The notes under the pieces were generated by a model that saw nothing but the letters and a program-made list of their open reading frames with translations, did not search any database and was not told where the DNA came from. DNA of 8,296 nucleotides from Desulfobacteraceae bacterium (GTDB lineage Bacteria > Desulfobacterota > Desulfobacteria > Desulfobacterales > UBA5616), in contig JAUXEW010000123.1 in NCBI GenBank assembly GCA_030620375.1, positions 1 through 8,296 on the forward strand, written 5' to 3'. The translations under genes were made by a program, and so were the position numbers. This document shows positions 1-5,322 of the stretch, piece by piece; position 1 is the stretch's first letter; each line of letters begins with the position of its first letter.

Positions 1-94
1 ACAGCTCGGTCCATTCGGGGAACGGGCCCTACAGCTCGGTCCATTCGGGGAACGGGCCCTACAGCTCGGTCCGTTCGGGGAACGGACCCTACAG
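1..94. repeat. 30-bp tandem repeat of hairpin units (three copies plus a stub)
   Basis: Three 30-bp units lie head to tail at 1-30, 31-60 and 61-90, followed by a five-base start of a fourth (91-95). Units 1 and 2 are identical; unit 3 differs at 73 (A to G) and 86 (G to A). Each unit contains an inverted repeat with 9-base arms around a GGG loop (8-28, 38-58, 68-88). In unit 3 the arms pair perfectly; in units 1 and 2 there is one A/C mismatch and one G-T wobble. There are no unique spacers, so this is not a CRISPR array. The array touches the left edge and probably continues beyond it. It lies past the operon terminator, so it is probably intergenic. Its function is unknown. Confidence 0.9.
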
Positions 95-109
95 CAGGAC
101 ATCGTACAC

Positions 110-142
110 AAAAAAGCCGGGTTCTCTGGGGCAGGCTTTTTT
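110..142 (-). terminator. Bidirectional rho-independent terminator at the end of the operon
   Basis: A six-A run plus GCC (110-118) pairs with GGC plus a six-T run (134-142), giving a 9-bp stem around a 15-base loop. Because one arm is A-rich and the other T-rich, it can terminate transcripts from either strand. It lies about 40 bases beyond the stop codon of the last minus-strand gene (182-184), where an operon terminator would be expected. The stem has only three G-C pairs, so termination strength is uncertain. Confidence 0.75.
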
Positions 143-181
143 ATTTTCATCACGCTTGCAAAAAAAGAATCATTAACTTGT

Positions 182-1315
182 TTAAAGCCCGAGCTGCCGG
201 GCTACTTTTTCCAAATGATAATCACAATCACCAAAAAAAACCTCACCTGCCTTTGCGCGACGGTAATAAATGTGCAGATCCAGTTCTTCGCAAAAAGCAA
301 TGGCGCCGTGAATCTGATGCGCCAGCAAGGTCACCCGGTGAGCGGCATTACCCGTCCATGCTTTTGCCATGGCCGCATCCATTGACACCGGGAGTCCTTC
401 GGCGATCTCCCATGCCGCTTTGTAAGTGATAAACCGGGCGCCATCCACGTCCATCACCATGTTTGCGCAATGGTGCTGGACGGCCTGAAAACTGCCGATG
501 GGCCGGTTAAACTGCTTGCGTTCCTTGGCATAGGCGACGGTCATGTCAAAAGCCGTTTGAATACAACCGACCAATTCAGTGCATTTGGCGACAACCGCCT
601 GCTCCTGGAGGTTTTCCAGCATACCGAAAGCCTTATCCGGTTCACCAATGATATGCTTCCCGGGCACCCGAACATTATCAAACACCACTTCACACTGCTT
701 GTCATATGCCAGGGTTTCGAGCAATGTACAGGTGATACCGGGAGTGTTGCCATCCACTAAAAAAAGGGTCAACCCCTGTTCAGAACCGGCGATTCCGCCT
801 GTTCGGGCAACACATAGAATATAGTCGGCAATGTGAGCATTTTCCACAAAGAGTTTTGTCCCGTTTAGAACATATTCATCCTTTTCGGCAGAAGCCGTCA
901 TGGCAACCCCTGATGATCCATACCAGGCACCAGTCTCGGCTATCGCCAGCGCCAGGATAAGCTCTCCATCGGCTATCTTCGGTAAAAGTTCCTTTTTTTG
1001 CGCTTCACTACCGGCTGTTAAAACAGCCAACGCGCCAAGCACTATCGTTGAGAAGAACGGCCCGGGACAGTTAACCTCCCCCATGGCTTCGAGAAGGATC
1101 GACAAATCAACAAAGTCGCCGCCGATGCCACCATATGCTTCAGGAATCATTACGCCCATCCATCCCAGATCCGCCATTTTTTTCCATAATGCGGGGGGAT
1201 ATCCTCTTTCATCATCCTTCATTTCTCTTAACAGTGATACGGGGCATTCTTTTTTTAAAAATTCCTTTGCGGATTGCATTAATATTTTCTGCTCTTTTGT
1301 GAGATCAAGGTCCAT
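182..1315 (-). CDS. Acyl-CoA dehydrogenase, small FadE-type subunit (377 aa)
   Basis: Flavoprotein predicted to introduce an alpha,beta double bond into an acyl-CoA and pass electrons to an electron-transfer flavoprotein in the cytoplasm. The N-terminal helical domain covers about residues 1-115, the beta domain about 120-225 (NGTK at 151-154, FDNVRVP at 212-218) and the C-terminal helical domain the rest. The FAD-contact motif RKQFNRPIGSFQ is present at 266-277, and HQIHGAIAF at 333-341 followed by a DLHIYYRRAK segment is typical of the small FadE subunits found in steroid and branched-acid clusters. The medium-chain enzyme's C-terminal catalytic Glu motif is absent. By ungapped alignment the isovaleryl-CoA dehydrogenase Glu position holds Ala240; Glu247 is a candidate base. 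The ATG at 1315 has AAGGAG at 1323-1328. It is the last gene of the operon, 36 bp after the second dehydrogenase, and may form a heteromer with one of the two longer paralogues. The substrate is unknown. Confidence 0.93.
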   Translation of the reverse strand: MDLDLTKEQKILMQSAKEFLKKECPVSLLREMKDDERGYPPALWKKMADLGWMGVMIPEAYGGIGGDFVDLSILLEAMGEVNCPGPFFSTIVLGALAVLTAGSEAQKKELLPKIADGELILALAIAETGAWYGSSGVAMTASAEKDEYVLNGTKLFVENAHIADYILCVARTGGIAGSEQGLTLFLVDGNTPGITCTLLETLAYDKQCEVVFDNVRVPGKHIIGEPDKAFGMLENLQEQAVVAKCTELVGCIQTAFDMTVAYAKERKQFNRPIGSFQAVQHHCANMVMDVDGARFITYKAAWEIAEGLPVSMDAAMAKAWTGNAAHRVTLLAHQIHGAIAFCEELDLHIYYRRAKAGEVFFGDCDYHLEKVARQLGL

Positions 1316-1351
1316 CGCTATTCTCCTTTCATATCGCTTATCGAATATAGT

Positions 1352-2554
1352 TTACTTTCTGGGCAGCCCTAACCCCCTTATGGCCATAATATTTCGCATG
1401 ATTTCCGAAGAACCGGCGCCGATAGTGGCTGAAATACAGTCGAGATATCCCCGCGGGGCCATTCCCCTGAACGGCACCCACTTTGAATCCATCATCAACT
1501 GGCCGTATGGCCCTAAAATCTCCATGGCGGTATCGGCGAGTTGTCTGCTCAATTCCGTACAGATCAGTTTTAATGCCGAAGCTTCAACACTCGGGGACAA
1601 TCCCTTATCCAGCATTTCAGCGGTTCGCCAGAAAAACATATAGGCCACTTCAATTTTTGTTGAAATCAGGGCCAGTTTTTGTCGAACCGAAACGTTTTTT
1701 CCCAGGGGTAACCCATCACGCTCGGCGTGCCTCACGTATTCTACTAACTCTTCGAGGACACGTCTGAATCCGCCGATACCCACCATCAGCCTCTCAAAAT
1801 CAAGGGCGAGCATCAAATAATAAAACCCCATATTTTTTTCACCAATCAGATGCTTCTGGGGAACACGCACATTGTCGAAAAAAATCTCGTTAAAAGAATG
1901 TACTCCCACAATATTGATCAGGGGGCGTATGGTTATACCGGGACTTTTGTTATCCACGATAAGAAAACTGATCCCTTTATGTTTGGGTGCGTCCGGATCT
2001 GTCCTGACGACCATCCATGCATAGTTGGCGATATGGGCGATTGTCCCCCAGATTTTCTGCCCGTTAACCACAAAATCGTCCCCGTCTTCTACAGCCGTAG
2101 TTTGGATACTCGCTAAATCACTGCCGGAATCGGGTTCACTGTAGCCCAACCACATTTCTATTTCGGCATTGGCAATTTTGGGTATCCATTGTTGTTTGTT
2201 TTCCTCAGTCCCGAATCGCAAAATACTGGGACCGGCTATGCCGGTAGCGATTCCCATTCCCGGGGCTCGATAATAGCTCACGCGCTCATCAAAGATAGCC
2301 TGCTCCATATAGGTGTGCTGTTTCCCGCCATATTCTTTGGGCCATGCAATGGTGAGCCACCCTTTCTCCACGAGTTTCCGTCTGAAACGGCCGGCGACAT
2401 CCAATAATTGAGAATCCGCCTTCATTTCCATGGAACCGTATCCACCGGGCCAATGAGTGGATTTCTCGGGCCAATCCGGGGGCAATTCCTTCTTTAAGAA
2501 TTCCTCCACCTCATTTTGAAATGCCGTTTCTTGTTCGTTGAATTGAAAATCCAT
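1352..2554 (-). CDS. Acyl-CoA dehydrogenase, large FadE-type subunit (400 aa), paralogue of the next upstream gene
   Basis: Predicted FAD-dependent acyl-CoA dehydrogenase. Visible family signatures are GYSEPDSGSDLAS (137-149), VVNGQKIW (162-169), FFDNVRVP (225-232) and, near the C-terminus, IGAGSSEIMRN (378-388). At the position of the medium-chain enzyme's catalytic Glu this protein has Ala380. Glu254 in the LDFER segment aligns with the alternative base of isovaleryl-CoA dehydrogenase and is the best catalytic candidate. The usual RxQFGxPI FAD-contact motif of the C-terminal domain is replaced by a RDGLPLGKNVSVRQKLA segment (279-295), as in one branch of FadE proteins. It is very similar to the protein encoded at 2574-3767, at DNA level too (1875-1900 versus 3103-3128 differ at one base in 26), so the pair arose by duplication. 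The start has GGAGG seven bases upstream. The gap to the preceding gene is 19 bp, indicating co-transcription. Confidence 0.93.
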   Translation of the reverse strand: MDFQFNEQETAFQNEVEEFLKKELPPDWPEKSTHWPGGYGSMEMKADSQLLDVAGRFRRKLVEKGWLTIAWPKEYGGKQHTYMEQAIFDERVSYYRAPGMGIATGIAGPSILRFGTEENKQQWIPKIANAEIEMWLGYSEPDSGSDLASIQTTAVEDGDDFVVNGQKIWGTIAHIANYAWMVVRTDPDAPKHKGISFLIVDNKSPGITIRPLINIVGVHSFNEIFFDNVRVPQKHLIGEKNMGFYYLMLALDFERLMVGIGGFRRVLEELVEYVRHAERDGLPLGKNVSVRQKLALISTKIEVAYMFFWRTAEMLDKGLSPSVEASALKLICTELSRQLADTAMEILGPYGQLMMDSKWVPFRGMAPRGYLDCISATIGAGSSEIMRNIMAIRGLGLPRK

Positions 2555-2573
2555 TTTTCCACCTCCCGGCTTT

Positions 2574-3767
2574 TCATGATTGTCTAGGTAAGCCCAATCC
2601 CCTCATAGCAATAATATTTCGCTGGATCTCGGAAGTGCCGCCGCCTACTCCCATGGAGGGTGACTGTAAAAATGACCTCACGAATCCACCGTTAAACGGT
2701 GCCAGTTTTGAACCGCGATCCAGTTGCCCGAAAGGGCCTAGTATATCCAGGCCTACATTGGCCATGCGATCAAGCAATTCACTGGCAAAAACCTTGGTTA
2801 AAGACGCCTCGTAGTTGGGAACATTTCCTTTGGTCTGAATCGAACTGACACGATAACACATCAGTCGTAAAATTTCCGCATCCACCGCTATCTTTGCCAA
2901 CTTTGTCCTGATGACAGGGTCTTCTGAAAGAAGTGTGCCGTTTCTTTTGTTTTTTTTACAGAACTGAACAAGATCATTCACCATCCGTCTTATCGCCGCA
3001 GGTGTACCGACACCTGAGCGTTCATAATCAAGCGCCATGGCCAGTTGGTACCAGCCCATGTTCTGTTTCCCCACCAGATTTTCCTTCGAGATTCGGACAT
3101 TATCGAAAAAAACCTCGTTAAAAGAATGAAATCCAAGAATATTGATCAATGGACGAACCTTAATGCCGGGGGTTTTCATATCCACGATGAACATACTCAA
3201 TCCCTTATGCTTGGGCGCGTCAAGATCCGTCCTGGCGACAAGCCAGCAATAATCAGCTCGATGACCGATGGTAGTCCATACTTTTTGCCCGTTAACGACA
3301 AAATCATCTCCATCCTCCACAGCCGTGGTCTGGACCGCAGCCAGGTCCGATCCGGCATCGGGTTCACTGTAACCGAGACAAAAATAGAGCTCCCCCTTTG
3401 ATGCCCGTGGAAGAATCAAGTTCTTCTGAGCTTCACTACCAAAGGCCATAATGGTGGGACACACCCAGCCAATGGTAATAGCGCTTTCAATTCCGGATGG
3501 GGTTCCGATTCGCGCCATTTCTTCGTCAAGAATGAGTTGATCGAAGTAAGGTCTCTCCTGTCCCCCATGTTCCTTTGGCCATGTAAGGGAAAGCCAGCCT
3601 TTTTCTCCCAGCTTTCGGTTCCAGGCCGTGGTAATGGCCCATGACTCATCCGTCTCTTCCCATACCCCGTACCCGAGCGCTTTCCAGCTTTCAGGGACTT
3701 CTCTTTCAAGAAAATCTCGAACTTCCATGCGAAATTGCTCTTGCTCGGGTGAAAATCTAAATTCCAT
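2574..3767 (-). CDS. Acyl-CoA dehydrogenase, large FadE-type subunit (397 aa)
   Basis: Predicted FAD-dependent acyl-CoA dehydrogenase, full length for the family. Signatures are LGYSEPDAGSDLAA (131-144), VVNGQKVW (157-164), FFDNVRIS (220-227) and VGGGTSEIQRNIIA (374-387). Gly376 stands where the medium-chain enzyme has its catalytic Glu; Glu249 in LDYER aligns with the isovaleryl-CoA dehydrogenase base. The C-terminal FAD-contact motif RxQFGxPI is missing, as in its paralogue at 1352-2554. That suggests either a distinct FAD mode or pairing with the smaller subunit at 182-1315 to complete a shared site. The ATG at 3767 is preceded by an AAAGGAAAG Shine-Dalgarno (about 3774-3782). Upstream is a 202-bp gap with palindromes, so this gene may start a second transcript for the three dehydrogenases, although no clear promoter is visible. 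The exact substrate is unknown. Confidence 0.93.
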   Translation of the reverse strand: MEFRFSPEQEQFRMEVRDFLEREVPESWKALGYGVWEETDESWAITTAWNRKLGEKGWLSLTWPKEHGGQERPYFDQLILDEEMARIGTPSGIESAITIGWVCPTIMAFGSEAQKNLILPRASKGELYFCLGYSEPDAGSDLAAVQTTAVEDGDDFVVNGQKVWTTIGHRADYCWLVARTDLDAPKHKGLSMFIVDMKTPGIKVRPLINILGFHSFNEVFFDNVRISKENLVGKQNMGWYQLAMALDYERSGVGTPAAIRRMVNDLVQFCKKNKRNGTLLSEDPVIRTKLAKIAVDAEILRLMCYRVSSIQTKGNVPNYEASLTKVFASELLDRMANVGLDILGPFGQLDRGSKLAPFNGGFVRSFLQSPSMGVGGGTSEIQRNIIAMRGLGLPRQS

Positions 3768-3829
3768 ATTTATCTTTCCTTTCAGTTATCAGATAGAGCT
3801 TCCCGCTGAACAAGCAATGCGAGCGCATT

Positions 3830-3849
3830 CCCCGTAGCTTGCTGCGGGG
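3830..3849. repeat. REP-like intergenic palindrome
   Basis: A 20-base palindrome with 9-base arms (3830-3838 and 3841-3849) around a TT loop; one position pairs as G-T, the rest are Watson-Crick. It starts with CCCCG, ends with CGGGG, and sits in the 202-bp gap between the crotonase and the first dehydrogenase. GC-rich 20-base stems with a tiny loop in intergenic gaps resemble REP elements dispersed by RAYT transposases. On either transcript it would fold into a stable hairpin and might adjust mRNA decay between the two halves of the operon. Only one copy is visible, so repeat status is inferred. Confidence 0.55.
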
Positions 3850-3919
3850 AGGCTTCAATCCGGCCCAACCCGGGCTCTTTCTTTTTTCAGAACACATTTT
3901 TTTCATTCTTAATTCTGCT

Positions 3920-3949
3920 CGATAAATTATCGGTCATTCTGTGGAATGA
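3920..3949. promoter_or_regulatory. Two adjacent small palindromes, possible operator
   Basis: CGATAA-A-TTATCG (3920-3932) is a perfect 13-base palindrome, and TCATTC-TGTG-GAATGA (3934-3949) is a perfect inverted repeat with 6-base arms, one base apart. They start about 20 bases after the crotonase stop codon. Such short dyads fit either a regulator-binding site in front of the dehydrogenase genes or small transcript hairpins. There is no regulator gene in the window, and the region is AT-rich enough that chance is a real alternative. Confidence 0.25.
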
Positions 3950-3969
3950 ATTTTTACTCATTTAAGATG

Positions 3970-4758
3970 TCACTTCCCCTTCCAATTGGGTTTTCGCTTT
4001 TGGGCAAAGGCTGTGGGCCCTTCGACGATGTCTTCCGAATTCATCATTTTTATGGCTTCCGGGAATTGCGCGGATATGGCCTTATCCAGCGGCAAATCGT
4101 TTCCTTTAACGACGGCCTCTTTTGAAGCACGAATGGACAACGGTGCACCCAACATGATTTCTTCGGCCCAATTCTCAGCGGTCGCAAGTAAATTGTCCAA
4201 TGGAACCACTTCATTTACGATGCCATAATTCATGGCCTGTTGGGCGCTGATTCTTTTAGCGCCAAGTATCATGCCCATTGCCATATGATAGGGAATCCGG
4301 CGGGATAATCGATGCACCCCACCCGCAAGCGCCATAAGGCCCACCCGCGGTTCGGGAAGCGCGAAAGCGGCTGTTTCAGCAGCGATAATAATATCGCACG
4401 ACAGCGCGATTTCAAATCCACCACCGAGGGCCAATCCATTCACCGCGGCAATCAGCGGTTTAAAACAATCGTATCGTTGCGTAATCCCGCCGAAACCGTA
4501 TTTTAACGTGGCGTTGAGTTCGGCCATCTTATCAAAGTTTTTAGCGTGAAACTTTAGATCGTTGCCAACACAAAACGCACGATCACCCTCACCTGTCACA
4601 ATACATACCCAGGCGTTCGGATCATCATTAAAATCATCAAACGCCTTTTCCATTTCCAGGCCGGTCAAGGGACTGACCGCATTCATCACCTCCGGGCGAT
4701 TGATGGTAATCATCATTAAATGTGCCTTTTTTTCAACTTTGATGGCATCAAAACTCAT
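3970..4758 (-). CDS. Enoyl-CoA hydratase/isomerase, crotonase fold (262 aa)
   Basis: Predicted cytoplasmic enzyme adding water across the 2,3 double bond of an enoyl-CoA to give a 3-hydroxyacyl-CoA. Numbered from the start chosen here: an oxyanion-hole segment AFCVGNDLK (61-69), the second oxyanion segment NGLALGGGFE (107-116), and Glu116 and Glu136. These two glutamates keep the 20-residue spacing of the two catalytic glutamates of rat mitochondrial hydratase (Glu144 and Glu164), which supports hydratase rather than pure isomerase activity. The length is typical. I start at ATG 4756-4758 because a perfect GGAGGG (4766-4771) lies seven bases upstream; a longer reading from ATG 4771-4773 would put the ribosome site inside the gene and add only five residues. 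The gene sits between the DUF35 gene and three acyl-CoA dehydrogenases, so it probably hydrates their product. Dehydratase or isomerase activity cannot be excluded. Confidence 0.93.
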   Translation of the reverse strand: MSFDAIKVEKKAHLMMITINRPEVMNAVSPLTGLEMEKAFDDFNDDPNAWVCIVTGEGDRAFCVGNDLKFHAKNFDKMAELNATLKYGFGGITQRYDCFKPLIAAVNGLALGGGFEIALSCDIIIAAETAAFALPEPRVGLMALAGGVHRLSRRIPYHMAMGMILGAKRISAQQAMNYGIVNEVVPLDNLLATAENWAEEIMLGAPLSIRASKEAVVKGNDLPLDKAISAQFPEAIKMMNSEDIVEGPTAFAQKRKPNWKGK

Positions 4759-4765
4759 AACTTTT

Positions 4766-4771
4766 CCCTCC
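4766..4771 (-). promoter_or_regulatory. Ribosome binding site that fixes the crotonase start
   Basis: GGAGGG on the minus strand, seven bases before ATG 4756-4758. It overlaps the G of the upstream in-frame ATG (4771-4773), which itself lacks a good ribosome site. This favours the shorter protein starting MSFDAIKVEK. Confidence 0.8.
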
Positions 4772-4782
4772 ATGATAAATCA

Positions 4783-4802
4783 CCACCCCAAAGATGGGGT
4801 GG
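4783..4802. repeat. Strong hairpin just upstream of the crotonase gene
   Basis: Perfect 8-bp inverted repeat (4783-4790 CCACCCCA and 4795-4802 TGGGGTGG) with a 4-base loop. On the operon transcript it ends about 11 bases before the crotonase ribosome site. It is not followed by a U-run on the minus strand, so it is not a conventional terminator for the operon; on the plus strand it is followed by CTTTGTTTTT and could stop antisense transcription. It may protect or expose the downstream mRNA segment, or hinder ribosome access. The rest of the 4759-4890 gap shows nothing recognisable. Confidence 0.6.
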
Positions 4803-4890
4803 CTTTGTTTTTCCCGGGCTCGCTATGCCTGTAGTTTTAAAATCGCTCAAGCCTTGCTCTGAACCAAAATTTACCATTTCTGGTTAGACA

Positions 4891-5316
4891 CTATTTAACC
4901 GGTTTGAACTGCGGTAAAGTGATATCGTCGGTAAGCTTTTCGAAAATCACCTCCACCGGCATGTCGCGGGTTATTTCTTCCGATGAAATCTCTCTCATAT
5001 TTGCCAAAAACCGCGGCCCTTCTTCCAGTTCCACAATAACGATGATATAGGGTAATTCCTTTTCAAACGCCGGGTGAAATGTCCGGTGAACCGTCGTGAA
5101 GGTGTGCACCTTCCCTTTTCCGCTGGCTTTTACCCATTCGGCATGATTTCGCGATCCGCAGCCGGGGCAAATGTTCGCCGCTATCGTCAGCGGATTTCGA
5201 TGGAATCCGCAATCTACGCATTTGTTCAGCATTAATTCATTATTTTTTGTACCTTCCCAGAAAAGCTTGGTATCAGGTGTTATGTCCGGTGCCGGTTTTG
5301 GGAATTCATTTGTCAT
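4891..5316 (-). CDS. DUF35 zinc-ribbon/OB-fold protein (141 aa), probable partner of the thiolase-like protein
   Basis: Small protein of the DUF35 family, acyl-CoA-associated OB-fold proteins that act as non-catalytic or substrate-holding subunits of thiolase-fold enzymes. An N-terminal helix (about 13-30) precedes a rubredoxin-like zinc ribbon with Cys33, Cys36, Cys50 and Cys53 as ligands. The OB-fold follows from about residue 65 (GKGKVHTFTTVHR at 67-79) to the end. The gene follows the thiolase-like gene after six bases; its GGAGG (5326-5330) lies within the last two Arg codons of that gene, so translation is closely coupled. Known precedents for such pairs are Ltp2 with the DUF35 domain of ChsH2 (steroid side-chain aldolase), BbsA with BbsB (benzoylsuccinyl-CoA thiolase), and archaeal thiolase/HMG-CoA synthase complexes. 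Here the DUF35 protein is free-standing rather than fused to a MaoC hydratase, and a separate crotonase follows. Confidence 0.92.
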   Translation of the reverse strand: MTNEFPKPAPDITPDTKLFWEGTKNNELMLNKCVDCGFHRNPLTIAANICPGCGSRNHAEWVKASGKGKVHTFTTVHRTFHPAFEKELPYIIVIVELEEGPRFLANMREISSEEITRDMPVEVIFEKLTDDITLPQFKPVK

Positions 5317-5322
5317 GTCGTT

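Larger units (their letters stand above)
3768..3969. other. 202-bp intergenic gap between crotonase and dehydrogenases
   Basis: Non-coding gap holding, in minus-strand order, two small palindromes (3934-3949 and 3920-3932), a T-rich plus-strand tract (about 3876-3887), a weak 4-bp GCCC/GGGC stem (3863-3875), the REP-like hairpin (3830-3849) and the ribosome site of the next gene. No minus-strand terminator with a T-run follows the crotonase stop, so read-through is plausible. A poor promoter-like match (TTGTTC at about 3809-3814 and GATAAC at 3786-3791 on the minus strand) is too weak to call. Confidence 0.6.

Noticed and set aside
1..94. CRISPR array
   Set aside because: Units are contiguous with no unique spacers, and there are no cas genes in the window.
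187..202. GCCCG/CGGGC stem at the end of the last dehydrogenase gene as a terminator
   Set aside because: The stem is only five base pairs, lies within the final codons, and is followed on the minus strand by just a short T-run; the 110-142 stem is a better terminator.
1..429. Open plus-strand frames through the 30-bp repeat, one of which would encode a decapeptide repeat and run on to 429
   Set aside because: The 30-bp period is a multiple of three, so frames stay open by default. The frame continues antisense through the dehydrogenase gene and across the terminator and shows no ribosome site or recognisable protein features.
900..1643. 247-residue plus-strand open frame, and the 237-residue plus-strand frame at 7427-8140
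   Set aside because: Both are antisense to well-supported conserved genes and their translations show no recognisable family motifs; they are shadow frames.
3786..3814. Sigma-70-like promoter (TTGTTC, 17 bases, GATAAC) before the dehydrogenase genes
   Set aside because: Only three of six and four of six consensus matches; expected by chance in a gap of this size.
4783..4812. Plus-strand terminator from the 4783-4802 stem plus T-rich tail
   Set aside because: There is no plus-strand gene upstream of it, so I list it as a hairpin and not as a terminator.
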